Part shown: positions 6,943 through 13,717 of the stretch, piece after piece
Numbering within the stretch: the first letter of the stretch is position 1
How the letters are laid out: every line of letters begins with the position of its first letter
Source of the DNA: Bacillota bacterium
GTDB lineage: Bacteria; Bacillota; Clostridia; Acetivibrionales; DSM-1351
DNA: 13,717 bases
NCBI GenBank assembly: GCA_023436515.1
Contig: JAEZIV010000448.1
Span: 1-13,717 of the forward strand
Reading direction: 5' to 3'
The notes under the pieces: model-generated
Seen by the model: the letters and a program-made list of their open reading frames with translations, nothing else
What the model was told of the DNA's origin: nothing
The model's database searches: none
Made by a program: the position numbers and the translations under genes

Positions 6943-7173
6943 TTATCGGTATGTACCGGGGGGCAGAATCCTATCCAGCAGATTTTTAATATAGTCTTTA
7001 TCCTGAGATAACCTTTTTCCAATATAGAAACCAAATACAACACATATTACAACAAACAATGCTTTTAAAACACCCAGCAGTAAAACAATTATTGCAATGG
7101 AAAGGCCAATAGCCGCTCCAATAATCTCCCCTTTATGCTGTCTGTACACCTCATATAGCTTTTGCTTATCCAT
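6943..7173 (-). CDS. DUF2273 family small membrane protein
   Basis: A 76-residue membrane protein. A basic N-terminal stretch (MDKQKLYEVYRQHKGE) is followed by two close hydrophobic segments (about 18-36 and 37-50) separated by one lysine, ending in FGFYIGKRL, and a charged C-terminus (DKDYIKNLLDRILP). This layout and length are those of DUF2273 proteins, which sit beside asp23 and amaP in Gram-positive envelope-stress operons; their biochemical role is unknown. The start is the ATG at 7173, five bases after GGAGG; the TTG one codon earlier is too close to the SD. Confidence 0.9.
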   Translation of the reverse strand: MDKQKLYEVYRQHKGEIIGAAIGLSIAIIVLLLGVLKALFVVICVVFGFYIGKRLSQDKDYIKNLLDRILPPGTYR

Positions 7174-7228
7174 CAAAACCTCCCATCTGCGTGCACCACA
7201 CGTCTACAAGTAGAACAATTCTTGCTTT

Positions 7229-7780
7229 CTACTCAACTCCTGAGGACTTATACCCGGTGAAAATACTTTCAATGAGTACTCTTACACTTTCAACCTGCAC
7301 CCCCGTACATTCCTCTACAGAGGTCTTTACTTTAATCTGCATATCCTCTGAGAGAAGGGGAATATTGATTTCAGGAAGAACGATTGCCTTTACTGTAATA
7401 ATAACATTATCTCCCACCTTGGTAACATATGCTTTTGAATCCCTAATGCCTGACAGCTTTCGTGAGGTCGCAAGGGCAATATTTTCAATAGAATTCAAGG
7501 TAATTCTGATATCACCATTTTTATTATACTTGATAATAGCTTTTTTATCTCCCTCGGGCTTAAAGCCTGAAAGAAGAAAGGTCAAGCTCAGACAAAAAAA
7601 GATTGAAGCTATTATAAACATGACAATAGATGGATTTCTATTAGCTAATACCTCATAAAATAAATATGTATATGTATCAGTTAATATGTCTGACCTTATA
7701 GTCACTAGCATTGCAAACATTGAGGCTATTGTAAGAAAGAACGCATAAATAGCCAGCAAAACACGTAAAATTATATTCAT
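7229..7780 (-). CDS. amaP: AmaP-like membrane protein (alkaline shock response membrane anchor)
   Basis: A 183-residue protein with two N-terminal transmembrane segments (about 3-27 and 51-72). The soluble C-terminal domain resembles Asp23: DIRITLNSIENIALATSRKL, then VGDNVIITVKAIVLPEINIP and VEECTGVQVESVRVLI. In Staphylococcus aureus AmaP anchors Asp23 at the membrane, and the gene order asp23-amaP-DUF2273 here fits the same job. The start is taken at the ATG at 7780, five bases after GGAGG and right before the first membrane helix. An upstream TTG at 7816 would add twelve charged residues and has no comparable SD. Confidence 0.88.
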   Translation of the reverse strand: MNIILRVLLAIYAFFLTIASMFAMLVTIRSDILTDTYTYLFYEVLANRNPSIVMFIIASIFFCLSLTFLLSGFKPEGDKKAIIKYNKNGDIRITLNSIENIALATSRKLSGIRDSKAYVTKVGDNVIITVKAIVLPEINIPLLSEDMQIKVKTSVEECTGVQVESVRVLIESIFTGYKSSGVE

Positions 7781-7903
7781 GTTGCCCTCCACTTCTCTTC
7801 TATTTATTTTAAACAAACCTGACCTGTCAGCATAAAATAAATATCCAAGGTTTTTTTATCTATTCTTAAATAATCTTATTATAATTATCCCCAGCTAAAT
7901 TCC

Positions 7904-8299
7904 TTATATACTCTTATTTGGTTCATTTTCCTTTTTAAGTTCCTTGTCGAAATTTACGCCTTGAACATGTATATTAACTTCAATAACATTCAACCCGGTC
8001 ATAGATTGAACAGCACTTTTTACCTTGTCTTGTATGTCCCAAGCTACTTCAGGAATACGTGCACCAAACTCCACTATAATATATAGGTCTATTGCCGCTT
8101 CTTTTTCTCCAACCTCAACCTTTACGCCCTTGGACAGATTTTTTCTGCCCAGTATCTCAGCTATTCCCCCTGCTATTCCGCCACTCATTCCTGCAACACC
8201 TGGAACATCGGTAGCTGCTATGCCTGCAATAATGGCCACTACCTCTTCAGAAATTTTCACTGATCCGTAATCATCCAGAATATTGTTTTCGCCTTCCAT
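7904..8299 (-). CDS. Asp23/Gls24 family envelope stress protein (YqhY-like)
   Basis: A 131-residue protein of the Asp23 family. It begins with YGSVKISEEVVAIIAGIAAT (11-30), the family's hallmark, followed by DVPGVAGM, a glycine-rich stretch (GGIAGGIAEILG), VEVGEKEAAIDLYIIVEFGA (61-80) and TGLNVIEVNIHVQGVNF (101-117). There is no membrane segment. Members lie under the membrane; in Bacillus the nusB-linked paralogue YqhY has been tied to control of acetyl-CoA carboxylase, while staphylococcal Asp23 binds AmaP. Position next to both amaP and nusB makes this protein the counterpart of either. The ATG follows AGAGGTG by five bases; it is the first gene after the promoter at 8455-8483. Confidence 0.94.
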   Translation of the reverse strand: MEGENNILDDYGSVKISEEVVAIIAGIAATDVPGVAGMSGGIAGGIAEILGRKNLSKGVKVEVGEKEAAIDLYIIVEFGARIPEVAWDIQDKVKSAVQSMTGLNVIEVNIHVQGVNFDKELKKENEPNKSI

Positions 8300-8585
8300 T
8301 ATGCACCTCTCAACTTTAACTGATTATCATAGTATCTGTTATAGAATATACACCGGATTAACCTTAAAGATAATTTAACTCAACGGGTATTTATTAACGC
8401 TACTAATAAGGCTTTACTGCGGTTTCGTACCATTTAATGGCTCAGTTTGGTAAAATTATATCATTTAAGCACACATTAATCAATCAAATAAATCCATCAA
8501 ATCCGTCAGGTACACCATCTTTTCAATGCCCCTAGCCGAAATTTTATTTTCAGCTTTTATTATGCCCAGTTTATATTCGGTAAAA
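8300..8585 (-). other. Leader region of the asp23 operon; no intact gene
   Basis: This stretch between the spoIIIAH terminator and the asp23-family gene has a promoter in its middle (separate entry) and about 150 bases of untranslated leader. The leader contains a small palindrome (CCATTTAATGG, 8431-8441), close to the expected transcription start, and no recognised riboswitch. Upstream of the promoter a protein-like open stretch without a start (stop at 8480-8482) may be a gene remnant. Confidence 0.5.
8455..8483 (-). promoter_or_regulatory. SigA-type promoter of the asp23-amaP-nusB operon
   Basis: Minus strand: -35 TTGATT (8478-8483), a 17-base spacer and a perfect -10 TATAAT (8455-8460). 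Transcription would start near 8448, leaving a leader of about 150 bases before the ATG at 8299. It lies just beyond the spoIIIAH terminator, so the downstream genes are uncoupled from sporulation control. Confidence 0.72.
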
Positions 8586-8621
8586 TCAAAAGAAAAAGGT
8601 TATCTCATGTAAGATAACCTC
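8586..8621 (-). terminator. Intrinsic terminator of the spoIIIA operon
   Basis: Read on the minus strand, a perfect 9-bp stem AGGTTATCT (8612-8620)/AGATAACCT (8597-8605) with loop TACATG is followed by TTTTTCTTTT. It lies 27 bases after the spoIIIAH stop and is well placed to end the operon. Confidence 0.92.
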
Positions 8622-8647
8622 AATGATATTGCATATTTAAATATTTT

Positions 8648-9220
8648 TTAGAACATCTTTTTAATGATAACCTTTTCCATAGGGACATTGGCCTGCCTTG
8701 TTACAATATCAACTATCTTGGCAGTATCTGCCTTTGTAATGGCGGGAGCCTTTACTACTATATCAACACTACCGTCATCTCCAAATAATGCAACAACATC
8801 ACTGAAGCCCTTACCCTTGATTAAATTCTCAATATTCAGTTCCAATTGGGAAGTCTCAACTATATCCATCATCTTGGCTTGAGCTTCTGCCTTTGCTTCC
8901 TTTGATGCAGCCTGGTCCTCAGTTATGCTCTTCATGATTTCTATGTCCTTACCTCTGACAATATCTCTGTCCATCTTTGTCTGAGCAAAGTAGTTATTTG
9001 CTTCCTTTGAGGCAGTTACAGACTTCTCTGAATCATTAACTGATACATTCCCCTCTTCATTAACATCCTGATTATCAACATATACAGCATCGCCGATCTG
9101 GGCAGAGTCTTCCTCACTGAATTGTGAGTTCTTGTTATAGCTGTACTGTAGATACCCTGCAATAACTAGCATCAACACAAGGGAAAGTACGATAATCTGT
9201 TTTCTTTTTAAAAAATTCAT
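8648..9220 (-). CDS. spoIIIAH: Stage III sporulation protein AH
   Basis: Mother-cell membrane protein of about 190 residues whose extracellular domain meets forespore SpoIIQ to build the channel across the two membranes. Here one N-terminal transmembrane helix (about 8-25, IIVLSLVLMLVIAGYL) is followed by a variable acidic linker. A conserved C-terminal ring-building domain starts near residue 75 (YFAQTKMDRDIVRGKDIEIM) and continues through ENLIKGKGFSDVVALFGDDG (132-151) to VVKAPAITKADTAKIVDIV. A charged helix rich in E, A and K (about 100-120) joins the two halves. GTG (9223) and ATG (9220) are adjacent starts six and nine bases after AGGAGG; I take the ATG. It is the last gene of the operon, just before the terminator. 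Confidence 0.95.
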   Translation of the reverse strand: MNFLKRKQIIVLSLVLMLVIAGYLQYSYNKNSQFSEEDSAQIGDAVYVDNQDVNEEGNVSVNDSEKSVTASKEANNYFAQTKMDRDIVRGKDIEIMKSITEDQAASKEAKAEAQAKMMDIVETSQLELNIENLIKGKGFSDVVALFGDDGSVDIVVKAPAITKADTAKIVDIVTRQANVPMEKVIIKKMF

Positions 9221-9291
9221 CACATAGACCCTCCTAACAATCTGAATAGTTTTTTATTCCTATTGGCTTATATCCAACAAGGACATTTTCC

Positions 9292-9317
9292 GGAATGGTT
9301 GATTTTCTCACCATTCC
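9292..9317 (-). other. Hairpin in the spoIIIAG-spoIIIAH gap
   Basis: A perfect 8-bp inverted repeat GGAATGGT/ACCATTCC with a 10-base loop lies inside the 150-base gap, the longest gap between genes of this operon. No T run follows on the minus strand, so it is not a standard terminator; it may be an RNA processing or stabilising stem. Confidence 0.5.
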
Positions 9318-9373
9318 CTTCTCAAGATTATGTATATTCAATGCTATTCCACTTTATTTCTGTTTTTTAAAAT

Positions 9374-10036
9374 TTAGTTTTTGCTCCTCTGAAAAACCTG
9401 AATTTTGTATGCAGCAACATCCAATAATGCCTGTGCAGCCCTTGTCAGGTCCATTTTAACCTCTGCGTCTCCAGCCCCGTCAGCAACTATAACAACTCCT
9501 TTTACCTTGGGCATGAGCTCCTTTACTACAAAGGGCTTTTTGACACCCTGATTTTCTTCATAGACAATACTATTTTGTCTATTGCTTTCCTTTATATTTC
9601 TTGTTCCCCCCTCCTTGTCCTTTTCCTGAGTATTGCTTTCACTGGAATTAACGTCTACTGCAGGTATGGCTTCATTTCCCGAAACGTAGGTTATCATAAC
9701 CTCAACCTTACCGGCACCTTTAATTTTCGATAAAATAAACCCGAGATTTATCTCAGTTTCATCCTTCGATGCTCCCCCAGTCAATTTCATGGCTTCAACC
9801 GAAGAGGGTCCGGCGGTAGTCCCACCATTAGCCCCCGGTTCCTGCCCGGAAGAAGCTAAAGTGTTAACGGCATTCTTGTCATTTTTCTTATACGCATCCT
9901 CAAAAAGTACACTTCCTGCTATAAGACAAATAACTCCTACAATCGCAACAATAACCAGCTTCTCTATTAATTTCTTGCTCCCGTACTTTGAAATTCTTTT
10001 TCTTATGTCCTTTAAATATTTACTGAATGCTGTCAT
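9374..10036 (-). CDS. spoIIIAG: Stage III sporulation protein AG
   Basis: A 220-residue bitopic membrane protein; in Bacillus its extracellular domain forms a 30-fold ring in the mother-cell to forespore channel. Features: a basic cytoplasmic N-terminus, one transmembrane helix (about 26-45, LVIVAIVGVICLIAGSVLF), a low-complexity linker with GANGGTTAGPSS, then a ring-building domain. That domain is split by an insertion of about 45 hydrophilic residues (about 122-165, NSSESNTQEKDKEGG), as in known SpoIIIAG proteins where it forms the beta-ring. It resumes at KPFVVKELMPKVKGVVIVAD (167-186) and AAQALLDVAAYKIQVF (200-215), resembling secretion-ring proteins of the EscJ/FliF type. The ATG follows TAGGGGG by seven bases, 21 bp after spoIIIAF. 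Confidence 0.96.
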   Translation of the reverse strand: MTAFSKYLKDIRKRISKYGSKKLIEKLVIVAIVGVICLIAGSVLFEDAYKKNDKNAVNTLASSGQEPGANGGTTAGPSSVEAMKLTGGASKDETEINLGFILSKIKGAGKVEVMITYVSGNEAIPAVDVNSSESNTQEKDKEGGTRNIKESNRQNSIVYEENQGVKKPFVVKELMPKVKGVVIVADGAGDAEVKMDLTRAAQALLDVAAYKIQVFQRSKN

Positions 10037-10057
10037 TCTGCTACCCCCTAAAACACT

Positions 10058-10708
10058 CTACAATATGGTGACCACTATATTATCCTCATTAACCTCAAGA
10101 GTTTTATTCAAGCTTTGCTTCACCAGTTCAGTGAGCCTCTTATCCTCCGGATCCACTATCTTCAGCTTGTCTCTTATTGTTTCGTCTTTGACCTTTCGGG
10201 AAGAGGAAACTCCGATTTCAATTTTTTCAACCGACACCACGGGTTCGTTTTTCAAGTTTACCTTTTTCTTATCACCTTTTGTCAGTTCAACAGAAACCTT
10301 GGTTATTTCCCCGAATTTCTCTGATTTATAGTCCTCGTTTATTTCCACAGTTGCCTTGGAGTCCAATACTCCCTCAAGCCTATTAGTCTCCTCCTGGATT
10401 CTTGAGCATAATTTATTTTTATAGACTGAGGATATCTGCTTCATTTGAGCTTCCTCCAATAGCCTGCTGCCGGTTTCCATTTCTTTTTTATCAATGAAAA
10501 AACTGTCTGTCATAGCTGTTTTACTCAAATCAAAGCCTTTGCTTTTGAAGGACAGAAAGGGATTAATAACAGCGATTAGCATTATAAAGCCCGATACCAA
10601 TGCGATAATTTTTTTAATCTTGCCTGAGGGTACAAGGATTTCAATCAGAATAAGTACTATTGATATAGTAACAATATTTATGATCCAGCTTCTCAGAAAC
10701 TCTAGCAT
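10058..10708 (-). CDS. spoIIIAF: Stage III sporulation protein AF
   Basis: A 216-residue membrane protein of the SpoIIIA complex. Two transmembrane helices at the N-terminus (about 8-26 and 33-50, with LVPSGKIKKI between) are followed by a soluble domain that in Bacillus has a ring-building-like fold. The C-terminus ends LVKQSLNKTLEVNEDNIVV. The start is ambiguous: a GTG at 10717 directly follows the spoIIIAE TAG, but the ATG at 10708 has AGGTG six bases upstream and begins MLEFLRSW, which matches the usual short N-terminus of the family, so I prefer it. Its exact function is less well known than that of AG and AH. Confidence 0.93.
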   Translation of the reverse strand: MLEFLRSWIINIVTISIVLILIEILVPSGKIKKIIALVSGFIMLIAVINPFLSFKSKGFDLSKTAMTDSFFIDKKEMETGSRLLEEAQMKQISSVYKNKLCSRIQEETNRLEGVLDSKATVEINEDYKSEKFGEITKVSVELTKGDKKKVNLKNEPVVSVEKIEIGVSSSRKVKDETIRDKLKIVDPEDKRLTELVKQSLNKTLEVNEDNIVVTIL

Positions 10709-10717
10709 GCTTTTCAC

Positions 10718-12013
10718 CTACCTTATCATTGCAGACATATTTGTTGTACTGATTACTACAGTAATGGCAATCAGAAACATAACGGCTACGGCCGCTGTAA
10801 CTCCTAATATATAAGTTAAGGAACCAGCCAGATCATTAATACAATTGGTTATTTTTTTATCTGAAATGGGCTCAATAAATGCACAGGCAAGCTTATACAA
10901 AATTATCATGGCGAGAATTTTTAAAAGAGGCGCCAGGCATATCACAATTATTCCTATCATTGCAATAAGACCCGAAGCGTTCTTTATTACAAGAGTGCAG
11001 CCAACTACCGTATCGGCCGCATCTGCCAGATATTTGCCTACCACTGGTATAAACGTCCCAAGAGCAAATTTTGCAGTTTTACTGGTTACGCCATCCACAA
11101 CAGCTCCCATTGAACCCTGCACCGTTACCACAGCAATGAAAACAGTAAGAATGAAACCCAATCCCCAGGTGCACACCTGCTTTAAAAACCCCGAAAGCTT
11201 CGTTAACTGAACCTTGTCCGAAATGTTATTTACTATATTTAATACTGTGACTAAAAATATAAGGGGGATAAAAAAATTTCTAATAACTGTGGCTCCGATT
11301 TCCACAAGCATAATCAAGATGGGTTGAAAAACACCGGCGGAGGATAGGTTCCCCGAGGTTACAAGAAGTGAGACCAATAGTGGGATTATGGCATGCATGA
11401 AGGTAACCATATTATCAATGATTGATAAACACATATTCATGGCAGACCTGAAGCAAACCATCAGAACTGAAACAAAAACAATATAGCAGGCAAAAAAGGC
11501 TATCTCTCCGACACTTTCACTTAAAAATGAGTTCTGAAGATTCTTTAGTATTGCACATATTATTGCAAGAATTATAACTTTGATGAGAATATCTACATTA
11601 AGAAAAACCTCCTCAAGCAGGTACTTTAAAATTCTGTTCAGCATACCCTCAAAACTGAATTCAAAATTCCCAGTTGCGGCATCCTTAATTATCTTCTGTG
11701 GGTCAAAGTCCGGGAAGAGCTTTTCATTATTACTGTTCATATACTTTCTTAGACTTTCACTTATCACAGAATCCTTATTAGCCTGAAGCTGTTCATTGAT
11801 TATACCAGCCTTCTCGTCAGTCTGGGGCTTGTCTGCTCCAGTATCAGAGAGGTTTTTGCTGTGAGCAGCAGAACCCAGGAGTGTGCTGTGAGTGTTAATA
11901 TCCGAGGCATTAACCCCTATAGGACACAGTATGAAAAAAATTACTGCTAAAAAAAATATGAATGTTTTTTTGTTTTTTATGTAAGGTTTATTAATATTTC
12001 TTTTCATTCGCAT
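10718..12013 (-). CDS. spoIIIAE: Stage III sporulation protein AE
   Basis: The largest integral membrane protein of the SpoIIIA complex, 431 residues, probably part of the transmembrane core of the channel. A signal-like hydrophobic segment (about 16-35) is followed by a hydrophilic, partly helical region (about 40-125) and then about seven or eight hydrophobic segments to the end. The most conserved part of the family is intact: QGSMGAVVDGVTSKTAKFAL (299-318), then GTFIPVVGKYLADAADTVVG (319-338). The start is the ATG at 12013, six bases after GGAGG; a TTG at 12040 has no SD. It begins 30 bases after spoIIIAD and its TAG abuts the spoIIIAF start region. Confidence 0.96.
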   Translation of the reverse strand: MRMKRNINKPYIKNKKTFIFFLAVIFFILCPIGVNASDINTHSTLLGSAAHSKNLSDTGADKPQTDEKAGIINEQLQANKDSVISESLRKYMNSNNEKLFPDFDPQKIIKDAATGNFEFSFEGMLNRILKYLLEEVFLNVDILIKVIILAIICAILKNLQNSFLSESVGEIAFFACYIVFVSVLMVCFRSAMNMCLSIIDNMVTFMHAIIPLLVSLLVTSGNLSSAGVFQPILIMLVEIGATVIRNFFIPLIFLVTVLNIVNNISDKVQLTKLSGFLKQVCTWGLGFILTVFIAVVTVQGSMGAVVDGVTSKTAKFALGTFIPVVGKYLADAADTVVGCTLVIKNASGLIAMIGIIVICLAPLLKILAMIILYKLACAFIEPISDKKITNCINDLAGSLTYILGVTAAVAVMFLIAITVVISTTNMSAMIR

Positions 12014-12043
12014 TCCCTGCCTCCAAGTTTGAGCAATCAAAGC

Positions 12044-12430
12044 TTATGGCATAAGCTTTATTACAAGCTCCAAAAGTGATGAAATAATTGGAACAGAAAG
12101 CATTACAATTGTTACCTTTCCTGCCAGCTCTATTTTTGAGGCAACCGAAGTTTCACCTGCATCCTTGCATACCTCTGCACCAAACTCGGCAATATATGCA
12201 ATGCCTACGATCTTTAGAAGGATTGTCATATAGCTCGAATCAATATCTGCCTTCTTACTAAAGGTCTGTATAAACTCAATAACAGCTGAAAGCTTGACGA
12301 TTACCAGTACAAATATAAGGAGCCCGGTCGCTATGCTTACCTGAAGTGCAATTTCAGGTCTCTGAGCTTTTAGTATGGCAGACAGGACAACTGCAATTAT
12401 TCCGATGCAAACAATTTGAAGTATATCCAT
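12044..12430 (-). CDS. spoIIIAD: Stage III sporulation protein AD
   Basis: A 128-residue polytopic membrane protein of the SpoIIIA channel. Hydrophobic segments lie at about 3-21, 30-52, 70-85 and 106-125. The family signature GIAYIAEFGAEVCKDAGETS (76-95) followed by VASKIELAGK (96-105) is complete. ATG at 12430 has GAGAGGA about seven bases upstream; the gene sits 48 bp after spoIIIAC. SpoIIIAC and AD share sequence character and probably pair in the membrane (inference). Confidence 0.96.
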   Translation of the reverse strand: MDILQIVCIGIIAVVLSAILKAQRPEIALQVSIATGLLIFVLVIVKLSAVIEFIQTFSKKADIDSSYMTILLKIVGIAYIAEFGAEVCKDAGETSVASKIELAGKVTIVMLSVPIISSLLELVIKLMP

Positions 12431-12478
12431 GGCTTTATCCTCTCTGAGTTCTGTACCTTGTGAAACTCCAAGGCATAT

Positions 12479-12673
12479 CTAGAATTGAAACATTGTTTTC
12501 ACTGCTGCAAAGAGACCCGCTATCTCTTTAGACACCATCATTAGCACCACAATTATTCCGGCAAGGGTAGTCATCATTGCCTGCTCTTCTCTGCCTGAGC
12601 GTATCAAAACTTGATTTAGAACCGCTACTAGAATACCAATTGCTGCAATTTTAAAGATTAGATCAACACCCAT
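12479..12673 (-). CDS. spoIIIAC: Stage III sporulation protein AC
   Basis: A very small (64-residue) membrane protein with two hydrophobic helices (about 5-24 and 33-55) joined by the conserved loop IRSGREEQAMM (24-34). Size and loop match SpoIIIAC. The ATG at 12673 lies nine bases after the spoIIIAB stop, and its AGGAGG is inside the end of that gene, so the two are coupled. Confidence 0.95.
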   Translation of the reverse strand: MGVDLIFKIAAIGILVAVLNQVLIRSGREEQAMMTTLAGIIVVLMMVSKEIAGLFAAVKTMFQF

Positions 12674-12682
12674 ATTTGCCTC

Positions 12683-13201
12683 CTAAAACAATATAATTGT
12701 TATTGCAAGTCCACTTAACACCCCAAGGCTTCTATAAATTCTTTCATTCTTACGTTTCATTTCCTCAGCCTTAGCTTCCTGAAGCTTCAGTTGTGAGGAC
12801 ATTAATTTTATGTTATTCAATTGGCCGTCCAGGTCAGAGTTCCCAAGCATCCTCCCGAAGCTTATCAAAATAGCCTTGTCCTCTTTATTTAGTGACAGTC
12901 TGGAGTAATTAACCTCCACAGCTTTCTCCCACGCCTCATCGGCAGTAACTCCCGACGCCACTAGATAATCGGCAGCTGCTTTAAAAAGTATTGCTGCGTC
13001 AACCTTTGAATTCTCTACTATTCTTCTGAATGCATCTATGAGAAGGTTTGAAAGGTAGCTTATTTCATTTTCCAGCATCTGAAGAAGAGCTTGAATTTCA
13101 CGAAGAATGCGTGGTCTTTTTGAACAATCAGCTGCAAGTGAAAAGCCTATAAGGCTTGTTGAGCATATAAGTATAATTGAGCCGATTATCTTAAATAACA
13201 T
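12683..13201 (-). CDS. spoIIIAB: Stage III sporulation protein AB
   Basis: A 172-residue protein with one membrane helix at each end (about 4-24 and 156-172) and a helical cytoplasmic domain between. Conserved points are LREIQALLQMLENEISYL (33-50), FGRMLGNSDLDGQL and the terminal YRSLGVLSGLAITIILF. The fold resembles GspF-type secretion platform proteins, and it is thought to work with the ATPase SpoIIIAA. The first 11 bases overlap the end of spoIIIAA, with AGGAGGTG eight bases upstream of the ATG. Confidence 0.95.
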   Translation of the reverse strand: MLFKIIGSIILICSTSLIGFSLAADCSKRPRILREIQALLQMLENEISYLSNLLIDAFRRIVENSKVDAAILFKAAADYLVASGVTADEAWEKAVEVNYSRLSLNKEDKAILISFGRMLGNSDLDGQLNNIKLMSSQLKLQEAKAEEMKRKNERIYRSLGVLSGLAITIILF

Positions 13202-13717
13202 AGGGCGAACACCTCCTGTAAATAATAGATAGCTTTGAATCCACTACCTCCTCCAGTGTTCCGGGACCATTTCTTGAACTGAGGACGATATATCTATCAA
13301 AAGCTCCTTCTTTCATAAGCTCCAGAAGCTCCTTCCTCATTTTTAGTTCGGAAATGTTGTATCCGTGTGCAGATGCTATTATTTTAACTCCCGAGTTCAG
13401 AACCTTCTGAATAGCATTACTATCACCCTGAGTTCCAATTTCGTCGGTAACAATTATATTTGGTGACATACTTCTGAGCAGCATATCCATTCCTAAAACT
13501 TTTGGGCAGCCGTCCATAACATCTGTCCTCATTCCTACATCATTCTGGGGAACTCCCTTATTGCACGCAGCAATTTCAGACCTTTCATCAACAATTCCCA
13601 CTTTTAGTCCCATGAAATTTAAAGCCCTCTCACCATTGCTCAGTAGCTTGGCCGCATCACGCAGAATTGTTGTCTTACCGCTCTGTGGCGGCCCTATTAT
13701 CAATGTGTTGTTTATGT
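13191..13717 (-). CDS. spoIIIAA: Stage III sporulation protein AA, ATPase (N-terminal part outside window)
   Basis: The last 174 or so residues of the SpoIIIA ATPase, a secretion-type AAA+ enzyme thought to power or assemble the SpoIIIA channel. Visible motifs in order: Walker A GPPQSGKTT immediately at the window edge, VDERSEIAACNKGVPQNDVG, a Walker B strand with NIIVTDEIG and the sensor-like ASAHGYN. The end YRRCSPYVI is typical. The frame stays open across the window edge (the codon at 13701-13703 is an internal leucine, not a start), so the truncation is due to the window only. The sporulation promoter of the operon would be upstream, outside view. Confidence 0.96.
   Translation of the reverse strand, partial: INNTLIIGPPQSGKTTILRDAAKLLSNGERALNFMGLKVGIVDERSEIAACNKGVPQNDVGMRTDVMDGCPKVLGMDMLLRSMSPNIIVTDEIGTQGDSNAIQKVLNSGVKIIASAHGYNISELKMRKELLELMKEGAFDRYIVLSSRNGPGTLEEVVDSKLSIIYRRCSPYVI

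Noticed and set aside
9789..10331. 180-codon open frame on the plus strand
   Set aside because: It lies opposite spoIIIAG and spoIIIAF, whose proteins are clearly recognisable. The antisense product is a low-complexity, Ser/Thr/Phe-rich translation with no family resemblance or proper ribosome binding site.
13191..13717. Apparent truncation of spoIIIAA before its Walker A motif
   Set aside because: The reading frame continues through the window edge without a stop, so the missing N-terminus is a window effect, not a broken gene.
1..13717. tRNA or rRNA genes, CRISPR arrays, insertion sequences
   Set aside because: I saw no cloverleaf or rRNA sequence, no regularly spaced repeats with spacers and no transposase-like protein on either strand.

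Overview
The window looks like a stretch of chromosome from an anaerobic, spore-forming Clostridia-type Firmicute. The evidence is an almost complete spoIIIA sporulation operon followed by the usual neighbours (Asp23-family genes, nusB, xseA, xseB, ispA), AT-rich intergenic DNA, strong AGGAGG ribosome binding sites and TTG starts. A large secreted protein with a DUF4832-type barrel and three carbohydrate-binding-like repeats suggests a polysaccharide-using species, possibly a Ruminiclostridium/Acetivibrio-like cellulolytic clostridium. That genus-level guess is inference only. Every gene is on the minus strand except the partial regulator at the left edge, so the account below runs from right to left.

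Right part (about 8.6-13.7 kb): spoIIIAA (cut by the window edge), AB, AC, AD, AE, AF, AG and AH. They are closely packed, with overlaps or short gaps except about 150 bp before AH, and end at a strong intrinsic terminator at 8586-8621. Together they encode the mother-cell half of the SpoIIIA-SpoIIQ channel that joins mother cell and forespore during engulfment.

Middle part (about 3.8-8.5 kb): a good vegetative-type promoter (TTGATT-17-TATAAT) at 8455-8483 starts a second run of genes: an Asp23/YqhY-family protein, an AmaP-like membrane protein, a DUF2273 membrane protein, nusB, xseA, xseB and ispA. It combines envelope-stress proteins, a transcription antitermination factor, both exonuclease VII subunits and farnesyl diphosphate synthase. 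The accB/accC, folD and dxs genes often found in this neighbourhood in other Firmicutes are absent.

Left part (1-3.8 kb): conserved synteny stops after ispA. A 475-base intergenic region carries a strikingly palindromic element whose arms fit a three-way junction. Next comes the gene for a roughly 999-residue secreted DUF4832 protein, and convergent to it is the C-terminal end of an AraC-family regulator.

Most of the window is well-understood core biology. I did not find a convincing new multi-gene system. The items most worth a second look are the structured element after ispA, the modular DUF4832 protein with its possible glycosidase-like glutamate pair, and a short protein-like remnant in the gap between spoIIIAH and the asp23 gene.
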